Shown here: positions 22,564-34,120 of the stretch, piece after piece
How positions within the stretch are numbered: position 1 is the first letter of the stretch
How the letters are laid out: each line of letters starts with the position of its first letter
Source of the DNA: Emergomyces orientalis
Taxonomy: Eukaryota > Ascomycota > Eurotiomycetes > Onygenales > Ajellomycetaceae
NCBI GenBank assembly: GCA_002110485.1
Contig: MOWL01000089.1
Location: 992,001-1,056,000 of the forward strand
Length of the DNA stretch: 64,000 nucleotides
Direction of reading: 5' to 3'
Notes under the pieces: generated by a model
Told to the model about the DNA's origin: nothing
The model's input: only the letters and a program-made list of their open reading frames with translations
Databases searched by the model: none
Program-made: the position numbers and the translations under genes

Positions 22564-25500
22564 AAAAGAACCAATTAAGGCGAACTCGAAACACCAACGA
22601 CAACCACGATGACAAAAGCTGCAAGTCACGGCCCGTGTGACAAACCCCAAAACCCATAATCCCAAATCCCAAACCCTCGTTCTTTCCCCCGGGCTCCCCG
22701 TACAATGCGATACAGCATATGCAGCCAAAGTGGCAGAGCGTTTCCTGATTGCATGATTTCATATCCACTTCTCAAATATAGCCCTAGAAACAAAGAACAA
22801 TGTGATCCGTGGCCCCGGTTTGTGGAACGTGCTGGCATTCGCCCAACGCCTGAAGACAAGGGATTGCTTTTTTTATTTATCTATGCGTACTCCCCAGTCC
22901 AACAACCAGCCAGGGTCCTTAAGAGGGCGGGACGACTTGGCTCAAACGTGAACATCAGCTGTTGCTTGATCCGCATGCATCAGCGCCACGAGAAAAAGAA
23001 AAAGAAGAAAAAAAGCAATTGTTAAATTCCTGTCATGCAAAACGACCTGAACCTGATCCAATAAACAACCTTGCACTAGCCCTCATTTCTTAGTGAACCC
23101 GTTCAATTCATGCGCGACTACGCTTGCATAATTCTCCGTGGGGGTGGTTTTCGGGCACGGCGGAAAAAACAAATGCGGGAAGACAAAAAAGAAATTGAAA
23201 AGAAATTGAAAAGAAAAGCAAGCATGGCCAATCATACCTCCATAATTTCTAGTATGTAGTTATATCGGAGTTCCTCAAAGAAATAAAGATAGAAAATTCA
23301 AAACCACCATTTTCATCCCCCTAGCTTCATACTCTCTACCCCTCTCGATAAGATAATTTAAAAATCTGCAATTGGCTAATGCAAAGCTCCTGGCACTTTT
23401 GCACATCCGTCAGGGAGCAATAGGAGCATGAAGGGGGCGTTAAGGGTTTGCCAAACATCATGACTCAGAAATGCCACACAACAATTTTCTCTGCAATGCA
23501 GATTTAGTCTGTTATAAAATGACAAGTGAATAAAATCAGTATGTTTTAAAATACGTCCACACAATTTTTCATTTTCGGCAATTGGCCAGGTATTCAGTTC
23601 TCCTCCCGCAGTTTCTCACCTGGCTTCTGGTTCCCTGTCAAATGTATGCTCTGGGCAGACCAGGGACTTCTGCACTTTACTCGGAACAGCGACAGCCCAA
23701 ACATACGTCCGCATTTGAATAATGGGTCTTCAAGTTTTTCTGCCAAGTCCCGCTGCATGGGTATTGACGAGGTAGCAGTAAAAGAAAAAGGCTTCTGTTT
23801 GGCTGTATTGCCAGTCATTTTGCTGCAGTTCATCTAGAGTGGTGGCTTTTCATTAGCTATCTGATTGTTGATGAGGTGTTGGTTGCAAAAAGTTGGATTG
23901 CATATGTTTTTCTCACAGGTCAGAAACTGACTCAGACAATGATTGCTTGTTCCGTTTGCAATTTTTTTTTTTTTTTTTTTTGCTGCAATCTTCTTTCTAA
24001 TTCTTTGTTCCGCAAGAAGCTTTTTCATATGGAAAAATAGGTTGTTAAATAATCTGTACACATCTTATCGTTTTTTTTTATTTTACCCCTGTTGTTCTGT
24101 AGTAGTCTTTACCTTTCTCATACTCCATGTAAATGTTGCATGGTAACAGTTTGCCACGGAATAGTACATAACTGAATAGTAGGGGCGGAAAGAAGGAAGG
24201 AAGCGAGAAATATAATGAGCAAGAAATCGTACGAAATGAAATGCTCATCCCATAATTTGATACTCATTTTTTGCCCATTTTTTGCTCATTTCTTACAACT
24301 GGGCGTTTCGGCGGTTCTTATCCCCTCTTGAGAGCTATGGAAATTCTGCCAACTAGCTGAGATCTGGATTGCTGCGCAAGATATGCACGTCTCTGCAATT
24401 AATAACAATAACGCAGATTTGGGTGCGCATACGTCTATCCGTTTGCCGTTTGCGTTTTTAGTCAAACTATATGATGTCAGCTCTGCTGGGCAACGGCAAT
24501 GGATGCGATCTTGATATATAAGTTAATGAACTGGATTTTGGGTTTTATGTACGCTTAAATTTGAAAACCTTGGGATGCCACCAACGGCTTAACTACTAGT
24601 CATCATTTAATCCCTCCATCCTAGGAGGAGAAGAGAAATATAAACAGAACATCCAGAAAGATGTGTAACAAGAGTTTCTAAAATAGATAAATATGTGTCA
24701 ACGTTGCAAAAAAAGCTGTATGTGTCATTATTGAGAGCGCCTTCTTTCTGTATTTCACTAGCTGCCAGCAAGTTTAAGAATTCAACTTCCTACAGCCAGC
24801 AAGGGGAGCAAAATAAAATATTAAAAAAAATAAAAATAAAAAAAAAAACTCCTGACATCCTGGCTAATCAGAGCAGATCCCGTTTCAGATCTCTTAATCA
24901 GGATTATTTGCTGATAGGCCTGTGGTCACTTTCTCAATCCGAAATGGTCGCGAACAACACACCTAAAAAACACTAGCTCTTCTCGCTTAACCCCGTTGTT
25001 GCTACTGGATCGTGAAGCTGGAGGATTCTTTAGTAACTGATTTGCAGACACGTCCCTCGGTTTAGCAGCTGATCCAGACGTCTTGTCAGAGTGTCTTTGC
25101 TGGTTATATTAAGATGGTGTATCAAACGAGTTAGATCTTCCAACTGACGTACGTATACGTATGTCTCCACATCGGAAAAGACAAAAAGAGGAAATGAAGA
25201 ATAAAATATCGCTTTTGAATTAATTTTAATTGGTACCCGATCAGGGGTGATAGCGGCATGTCGGAAACCAATTGGTAACGTATGAGAATTCGTCGGGGAA
25301 CCATCGCGCATATGTCCGCTGTAGTGTCGCAGGCTTGGTTATGTGGGTGGAGACATTGCAGCCATAGTTGTAATAGGTTGGAGGGGAAGATGCGGCAAAG
25401 GATACTTTCGTCAATGGCATAAAAGACTGGCTGAGGGTTACTGTTGCAATGCGGTTAAGCGGGGTGTGGGGAGAGAGAGGAGATAAGGAAGCCGACATCA

Positions 25501-28500
25501 CACATTGATGAGAAGGGGTGGGGGTAGTTCGAGGTAACTAATATAAAAATGAAAAACCGTTTCTTCACTTCCACGTCAAGGAAGCCCTCCCTCTTCGTAA
25601 CTATAACTAATGGGAAAATCTTTTATTTATTTTTATTTGTCTGTATGATAAGTTGTAACTGAAGATTTTCCTTTCCACATTTCCTAATTTTCTGTTTTGT
25701 TTTAGCATTTTAACCTTTATTGCCTCTGAAAACAATTTGCGTATAATGCATGGAGGGGTTAGCGACACGAGGCTGAAGGAGTGGATTTTATCTGGGCTTG
25801 AGAGACTCTTTTACTGATTCGAGCATCTCATCTGTGCTAGTCCACCGATCGACAGCACAAGACCAAGACTGCATGGACAGAAAAGGGCAGGAAGCGATTC
25901 TAGATCAGTGTCATATCATGGCACGCGAGATACTTTTGAAGCATTTAGCCCCATACTAATTATTGCCTCGGAGAAGGATTTGCGCATCCACTATGAGGGG
26001 GTAGTTTCGGACTTCCACCACAAGAAAATCTGGTTATGAAATAGGTACCGGTTATATATCATGCAAAGGTTTCGTATCATTTTAGTTTTGGGTGACTGTC
26101 AGAGAAAGGGTTGTCTCATAAACTGCAGCGCTGAGGGGTGAGGGGCAGCAAGAACGCTTAACGCAGTGCTGGCGCCCGTGCGTATCGCTGTAGGCCAAGT
26201 TGTTATCATTCAAGGGTGGGATGTATGTGGATCGGCTTGGATCGACAGGGAAAAAATAGTGGCAGGATGGTCAGTCACATTTATGCAATTTAATTTTGAA
26301 CCTTATAAAGAAATTTCGTAGTCATTTCTAACCTACCGGTATGCTTCTGGGAAAGGTTTACAGATAATATCGAAGGGCTCCTCCCTCCGTTAAATAGATG
26401 CAAGCGCTTAAAGGTATATTTTTTCATCCTTTTGAAAATAAGCGATTTACTCTCGTCCAAACAATCAAACAGCAGAAAGGTAGTGATGGGCACTTATTGA
26501 GCTGAGCTTGAGTTGAGCCCTAGTGGCGGAGCGATTCTTCCTGTCAGGGGCTGACGATTATGACGAGACAGGCACCGATGGGGTTTCACAACCAGCAGAC
26601 GCTGTCACTGTCAGCCAGAACAATGACTCCCTGGTAGCTACGATTTTGCACACTTCCCAGAGGAGCAGCTTCTATATGTGGAGACATCAAGATACTGCTG
26701 TGCAAAACTCGGGCAAGCGTGTTTAAAAGGCGATTAATATTTATATCAAACCAGACACTCCATTAAAAACAAATAAAAAACGAGTACTTGCTTTCCTCAT
26801 TCAGCATCAAAAGGGTAAAGCGGGAGACATCCACATGGCCCCTTTCTAACATGTATTTTAGGCGGCTATTGCGATATTATTAAACGTCATGAAGACCAAA
26901 ATAACTACTAGGTTAGGCCAAAAACATATCCAAATGATTGGCGAATGCACCTTGTCAGTTCGGACAGTTCCTCAGGCAATAAAGTAGGACACGTTCCAAT
27001 GCCTAATCAGCATCACATTCCCTTCCGCATGACAGTATGAAAAATGGTTGGAGAGAAGAGTCGTTTAGTATGTCCCGTTCGGACACGTAAAATTAGAAGA
27101 CACAAGAAGATCTGAATTCCACACTGAAGGTCTCTGGGAGGATAATAACCGGAACATGTTGTAATCGGGTTGGACCGCAACAGAGGTAATTGTGAAGATT
27201 GCCAGAATTCGGACGCGAGTACCAACCTTGCCTAGAGGCCCCGTTAGCTCGTAGTCAGTGCCCCGGACCCTGAGCAGCCCCCCTTCAGGCACTAATGTAG
27301 AATCAGGTCCCTGATCTGAGTCTGAGTTTGTCTGGGCTGGTGGGTACAAAGAAGGATCCGGCGAGCATTCTTTGTGTTTGGAAGTTGGAATCCAATCAAT
27401 AATGGCGCTCGGCCATCAAATACCAAGCGGCTCATTGATTTGAGGGATATGAAGGTTGATCGCATTTGATACAGCGTGCCTTCCCGATGGTTTTCGTTAT
27501 GCAAGTCATATTGGAGAAAGGTGTGCTTTGAATCGATATGGGGATGAACACGCAGCCCAACCCAACCAGCTGCACCCGAGCACACCAGAAATACGACGGG
27601 GCATAAATATAAAATTTCCGGCTCTTAATAAATGTCCACTTGCTACTGGACCCAGCCGGCATATTTTCTTCTCGCTGGTAGGGTCGTATTCCCGTCCAGA
27701 CAAGAAACTCCAACGTAGGTAACAATGGCATGAGCGTCCATCGATTCCACACACAATTTGGATGGTCCGTTTAAGCACAGTAAGCCTGTCCATCCACTGC
27801 TTCAGTGCTGCTGCTGTAGCCGCTGGAGTCTGTGAACGGGCCAGGGACAATGTTGCAGCAGCGCCCGCGCGATGTCCGCAGGGATGAGCAGATGGCGGGC
27901 GGATTACGTATGCAGACGCCATCGTTTAGGGCTGGACCTTGAAACATCCCGAGGTCATGCTTTAACTAACACCAACATCGCAACATCGCAACCTCCCAAC
28001 ATCCCAACATCCCGCTCTCCACCACTTCACTGCGGCCAGGCGAACAGAGAGCGATGGCTTCCAGCAATCATAGTCGCGAAGTCCAGTCATCAGCAGACCT
28101 GCCACAGCTAGGGAGGGCGAGAAATAGCCTTCAGATCCGTTGGCGGCTCACGCAAACGGCTGAATACTGATCCCTTCCTTGCCCTTTATTGCCCATGTTA
28201 TAGTTATTTCGATGCTGGTCAGTCGCTCACGGTGTTCCTAGAGAGCCTAGAGGACGAAAATTGCCGACCTTTGGCGAATCCTTGAAGACCGCCTCTGGAG
28301 AGGGGTCGAACAATCTAGACACGCTCTAGACCTCGAAGCGGGGCACACCAACCAGTCGAACTGCCTGCCATGAGGGCCCATGACCTGGCGTTCTTGTGTC
28401 TGTGGCGTCTGATCTACTGCACGCCTGCGCCAAACCCCGTCTGTTGGATTTAAGGGTGTCAGCCTATCTGCAGAGCTTGCTCTGAACTAAAATGATAACT

Positions 28501-29272
28501 CTGGTCCTCGGCACGTAGCTATTGGGTAGGGTGAACAGCCAAGCGCAGCCAGGTGCAGCCCCCAATAAGCATCCAGCCCAAGGACTTGAACCACATCTTG
28601 GAGGGGACAAACTATTGAGCGCGACTTTTTTTTTTTTTTTTTTTTTTTTTTTGCTATGGAATGTTGACTAGTTAGATTTCAACGCGATTCCCGCAGTGGA
28701 TTGCTTCCGGAAACCACTGAGCGCTCAACCCGTGGGCCCCAAAAGCTGACGTTCTCTTGAAGCAAGATTCAGGGATGCTGCCGTAAGAGGTGCTACGTTG
28801 AAAAATTGCATGTGTGATGTGGCAAGCTGCAGCGGAATGGTTTGAGCTTCGATCCAATTGTTCGGAAGATCCATGAATCGGTTCCTTTCTTCACTCGTTC
28901 TCTCCCCGTATTCTCGATTCTCCAGTGGCACCTTATTTTTTTTAAATTAAATTATTTTTCTGATTTTTCTTTTTTGCACTTTATTCTCGAACTTATCTTT
29001 CGGTCTTCTCCAAATACACGGGTTGATTTTGCCCCACCCTCAATCGTTCAAAAGAAATATATAGTGCCCCTCCTCTCCCGCTCATCCTTGGATTCAAAGC
29101 TCTTTGCCACTCGACCTTGACAATCAGCTTCCGATCATTTTGAATATTCGAGACCTTTGTCGAACACTCGTTTATATCTCCTTCAACATTCGTCCGAAAA
29201 TCACAAGTTCTGCTGTTTGCTACGTACGAAGATTAAAAATCGATTTGCAGCTATCCATTCACGTCTTTCGCT
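22564..29272. other. 6.7 kb gene-poor region
   Basis: No gene is supported in this long stretch. Its composition changes along its length: mainly AT-rich with A and T runs (T run at about 23959-23981, A-rich segment at 24820-24850), then a markedly GC-richer island from about 27.1 to 28.6 kb containing overlapping frames of 90-140 codons on the minus strand without recognisable domains. The island ends at a run of 27 T. The right end, about 28.9-29.27 kb, is the T/C-rich promoter of the FKBP gene. The GC island may be a decayed gene or mobile element. Confidence 0.45.
28626..28652. repeat. Homopolymer run of 27 T
   Basis: Twenty-seven consecutive T lie at the right edge of a GC-richer island. 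Read on the minus strand this is an A run, so it could be the tail of a short retroposed sequence lying to its right, but no target-site duplication was found by eye. Just left of it the minus strand contains GGTTCAAGTCC, an exact match to the tRNA B-box consensus, without a matching A box. Confidence 0.7.
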
Positions 29273-30637
29273 ATGGGTGTCACAAAAAGAGTGCTCAAGA
29301 ACGGCAATGGAGTCAATAAACCCACGACAGGTGACGAAGTTGTGATCGACTACACAGGATGTCTCTATGACCCGACAGCTGCTGATAAATATTTCATGGG
29401 AGACGAGTGAGTTTCGCAACCGACTTGGAAAAACTGAAGACTTTGGAAAAACGACGAAAACGATCAAAAGAAAATCGACTTTACGCTGACCATTTAAATC
29501 CGGAATAGGTTTGATTCGTCCAAAGATAGAGGAGACTTTAAAACCACAATCGGCATTGGAAAAGTCATTCGAGGTATTTACGCCATTTCTGTTGTTTGGG
29601 TGGCTTAGCAGTGTTCAGATCACCCAACATTCTCCCTATACTTTGAACGAAAGGATATCAACATTCTAGTAAATTCCCGGCTGATACTTGGGCCTACGCA
29701 ATTAAGGTTGGGATGAGGCGGTTATGAATATGACGCTCGGCGAGAAGAGCATCCTAACCATCAGCGGGTAAGTAATCCGGTTCGTGAGGCGTTTTCGATC
29801 TATACGGAAAAGAAAGCACCACTCGGTCCAGTTGTTGTCGTTTTCATGGGAAGAAATCGTTTAGCTAATAATTCCTGTTTTGGGCTTTGTGCTACAGAGA
29901 CTATGCGTATGGCGACCGGTATGTTAAATTTTTTTTATAAGTATTTTATGATCCCTGCGCAAAACCCACAAGGAAAATGAAGGGGAAAACGAAAAAGTGC
30001 AATTTGCGGCCCATCCCCGCCCCTGTTATTTCATTCATTATGCACCAAAGATGTAATGGGGGACGGTCCTTGAATTCGAAGGACGGAAACTTACCTTACA
30101 AAGCGCCTTCTCAAACTGCTCAAATTTATATCTGAATCGCTGACCGTTCCTTATCATTGGCTGCCTTTCTAGTGGTTTCCCAGGACTAATCCCGCCCAAC
30201 TCAACTCTCGTTTTGTAAGTGCTGAACAGGCGCCGAGCTTCTCACTCCTCATCATTTATTCGCCACTTTTTCCCTTGCAATTTGATCGATATTGGCATGC
30301 ATAGTTTCACCGCTTTTAGTGCCTGAATATTTTTCCTTGATAATTATTGCCCAAGCTTTGGTTTCATCATCGGGTTGCTTTACTCCCAAGCACTACAGGC
30401 CTCCTCTATATGCGGCATGACCTGCCTGCCCTGAAAGCTCCCGCTCCCCCTGCGTACTCTGATATGTCGAGTTTCCGAAAACACCCTCGCGCTATCCGGC
30501 ATTTGCGTTTCTTTTATCCCACCCCCCAGGCATGGCCAACCAGTTAAACAAGAATATAATTGTCCCGCTGATGCATTCTAATTCTACCCTATAGCGAAGT
30601 CGAACTCAAGGGCATCAATAATATGCGAGCAACATAA
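29273..30637 (+). CDS. FKBP12-type peptidyl-prolyl cis-trans isomerase
   Basis: Small FKBPs isomerise Xaa-Pro bonds and are the receptors of FK506 and rapamycin. Six exons (29273-29406, 29509-29573, 29707-29767, 29898-29918, 30173-30214, 30595-30637) encode 121 residues, a normal FKBP12 length. The start MGVTKRVLKNGNGVNKP is typical of fungal proteins of this group. The core follows: VVIDYTGCLYD, KFDSS-like EFDSSKDRGDF, IGIGKVIRGWDEAV, LGEKSILTISGDYAYGDRGFPGLIPP, and the final strand STLVFEVELKGINN. Exon 4 is only 21 nt and encodes DYAYGD plus split codons. Introns grow toward the 3' end (254 and 380 bp), longer than most in this window. The last residues, NMRAT, replace the usual terminus. 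The usual drug-pocket residues (D in FDSS, W in GWDEAV, Y in AYG, F in LVFEV) appear conserved. Confidence 0.9.
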
Positions 30638-32335
30638 TTAAGACAAGTGATGTGTGACACCGATGACAGTCAAGAGACATTGACGTGTTGGTCCCCAGAG
30701 CGCTCTCTGCGCCGGAAATTTTAATTCTCGACCATTACCAAATCCTTCTCCCATCAAGGGCCGCCCAACAACATTAATCCTCATCCAGCCCCACCACATA
30801 CATTACGCCTTTCTTGCATCGCACCATAATCCGTGCTCCATACTTTCGTTGTTGCTCCTTGCTAGTTACTTTATGTTCCTTGGTCCGTTATTCACTGCTC
30901 GAAACAAAAACAAAAAAGAAAAAAAAAGGCAACCTATACGTACTTTGGCTAGAAAAAGGCAACTGCATGGTCAAACAAGAAGCCAGGGAGGGGCGGGCAA
31001 TATTATCACCCCAGCTAGCAAAAGGAGTTTCAATAATCGCGGGATTAGCCTAATTATTCCTTGCTACCTGCTGTTTGCAACCATCCCTCCATACATCCTC
31101 GGCCTCTTTCCTATGGGTTTCGTCACCCAAACGATTTATCGAATTAGTTGTCGTGGGGGGTTTTTTTTTTATCCCCAAAGGAGTACTTGCGTCTTCGCAT
31201 TAAGAAAGATTGATTATACGGCAAATGGGAAAAATATAAGGAAAAACAAAATTAGGGGTTGGAGGATCCATTGTTCATTTTTTGTCCCTTCGCAGCTCGT
31301 ATTTTTCGGGGTTTTTATTTTTATTTTTATTTTTTTCCTTGAAAGCTTTATTATCCTCGCTTTTAACAATTTTTTTTTATTGCCTTATAATAATAATGTC
31401 TTGTTTAAGCCTTCGCTTATGCTTTTGCTTAAACATTTTCCTTCGTTTTAAATGTCTTCACGCTTGTCTACGTCCTCGCCGTCTTTTTCACTTCTTACCC
31501 AACTACGGGGAATAATGGCCCTAATCCGTGCGCATTCTCTATTTAACCAGTTTTATTTCTTTTAACTCCCCTTTCTCTGCATATGACTTTACTTCTTTTA
31601 CTTCTTTTACTTGTTTTAATTTTTAAACAAATTTCCGGTTATCTCTTGCATGTACCCTCCTCTCTATTATTTTTACCTTCTTACAAACCTTTTGGGACGT
31701 TGAGCATAGTCTCTAATCTAATATGAATTTGATTATGGGAAAATAAATGGAGAAGTCGCATTACCATGGCGTAGCTAGTAGCTACCACTGCAAACTAGGT
31801 TAACATCGAAACTCATGTGCTATATACATACCTAGGTATATATGAGTGATAAAAAGCTGTTTTTCAGCGTGTTGGGTAATCATTCCACTCTCCTCCTTCG
31901 GCCGGACGTTGGTAAGCACAGCACGCAACCTACGATTTATCTCACTTATTTTTTTATTTTTTTTCTACTATGTTATATAAATACGTGGAAGCACTTTCAC
32001 CTTGATGTGCTGAGACTTTTGCAGTGCTTCTACTTTCCCCGCTGCCTCTACTGCGTCTCCGCTGCTTGTCCTCCTCCGCCCTCCCCCTTTTCTTCCATCC
32101 CCCTTCTCCCTGCTCAATATAAAACCACCTACAGATATGGAATCTATCCTTATGTCTTTTACAATGTCTTCCTCACTCTTTCAAATAATCCAGAGTTCAT
32201 TTTCTAGACAACAGAAGAGCATAACTTGATATCATGATCAATGAGTGCGGAATTGCCGCTATCTATCCATTCCTTCTGCTCCAGCGTGGCAGTGGCAATT
32301 TACGCACTATTATTATTACTTGCTCCACAGTTAAT

Positions 32336-32368
<33 letters not shown>

Positions 32369-34120
32369 ATGTATATATATTATTTAATTTACATCAGCTC
32401 TGTATCCCTTACTCCATCATATTGGTTTTTTAATATTATTTCTCTTAACCTCATTCTACCTGCGCAATGCCCCGGATTCTCGATTCTGGCTAGCTTTTCA
32501 GAGCTGTAAAATGAAAAGAAAGCATGCAATCGAAGTTAATTTTGCCATTTGATCAATACGAATGAATCAACTATATTGCTACAGAAGGCGATACTTATAT
32601 ATGTATTGAATAGGATAATCAGATAGACAGAACGAAAACAGGTCTAAAAAAAGCCTGACAGATCTAAAGAGCAATATCAAAGACATATATATATGTAGAG
32701 ATTTATATTTCATTTTCAATACCGCATTTCCAACCTTATTATTATTTTATTTTATTTTTTTTTGGGTTTACTTTTTAAAAATTAACACTGTAAATAAAGA
32801 TTTTTGATTTCGGATTGATTTCAAAAAATTTCAATAATCTTTTCTAATATTAATTCCAACAACAAAGGAGTTTTGGGTAGGTTATTTTGTTTAAAAAAAA
32901 AGGGGGGGGGGGCGTTTTCATGTTATGATACATATAAACAGATGTGTTTTGTTATGTGCTTTATGTTTTCTGTTTGAACTGTTTGAACATGGAGTATTTA
33001 TATATAAACTGTTGAAAGCAAAGGAAAAAGAAAAAGAAAAAAAGGAAAAGGAAATATTGTGGTTTTATAAAGTTGTGGGGTGCGTGTTGCTTGTGCATTG
33101 TCACTGTCGACTCTTCCTCTCCTTTTTGTCTTCTTCACATTCGCGACGGTGTCGCCTCTATCATATAACCCCTCCCCAGCACTCTGTGCTCTTTATTTCT
33201 ATGAGACAATATATAGCTTCTTGTACATACATAGATAGAAGGCGTAGAGTGTAGGTTGGTACGGTATGGTATATATAGCATGGTATGGTATGATGAAGAC
33301 GAGGATGATGAGGCGCGACGGAAGTGGAGAAAAATAAGACAAGAGAGGAGACGAGTTTCAGATAAGTTTTTTTTTTCAAAAGGTCAAATCAATAAACTAA
33401 GACAGGCGTGACAATAATTAAAAGAAAAGGAAAGGGAAGGAAAAGAGAGTATAAGTTGGCAGGGGTGGTTAAAATTTGCTCTGTACATTTAATAAGTTCG
33501 TGAAGTAAAAATAATAATAGTTGTAATAAATAGTAGAAATGACAAAAGAAAAAAGGAAAAGAAAAATTTGGATTAAAGGCCAAGAATAGAAGAAGACGGG
33601 AAGGAAATGGGAATCAATCAGTTGAGTCAATTAGACATCAGGGAGAAGGAAAAGGAAAATAGAAGGAGAAGTATGGAGTAGTAGTAGCAGTAGCAAAGAG
33701 GAAAATAAAATAAAATCGCCCGACTTGTTGTTTGTGTTGTGTTGTAAGTTCTATACATATGCTTTTGCCCCTGAGATGTACTTTAACCGAAGCCACATGA
33801 ACCATGAAAATGATCCCGTAATTGATAATATGCACAAGGTGTGGTATGTTGTGTATCCAGAATGTAAGGTGGACAAAAGCACAGTAAGGCTGGAAACAAC
33901 CAGTCATGCGTTGGGAAGAAAATGCCAAAAAAAAAAAAAAATGATTGATGGATTTTTTTTATGCTTGCGGTCCCTTTCCAATTCCCTCCCCTGGTCGATC
34001 TTCCTTTCTCTTCTTGTTTTTGTCTACCAAGCGCGTGAAACGGAATTGATTGATAATGAGGCTTGAAGGAACGAACAAGGAAAAGAAAAAGAAAAAGAAA
34101 AAAAAAAAACAAGGGATTAC
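30638..34120. other. 3.5 kb low-complexity convergent spacer
   Basis: This lies between the 3' ends of the FKBP gene (plus) and MSB2 (minus). From about 30.9 to 32.5 kb the plus strand is strongly T/C-rich, with (TC)n at 32342-32368. From about 33.0 to 34.1 kb it is A/G-rich, so each gene is followed by pyrimidine-rich DNA on its own sense strand. AT-rich tracts, T runs and a G run at about 32901-32911 lie in the centre. Frames up to 200 codons are simple-sequence artefacts; no gene is supported. Confidence 0.5.
32342..32368. repeat. (TC)n microsatellite
   Basis: About 13 copies of TC lie within the pyrimidine-rich 3' flank of the FKBP gene. The repeat has no coding context. Confidence 0.9.

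Noticed and set aside
30814..31515. Phe/Leu-rich frames up to 200 codons after the FKBP gene
   Set aside because: They arise from T-rich simple sequence and lack any coding signature.
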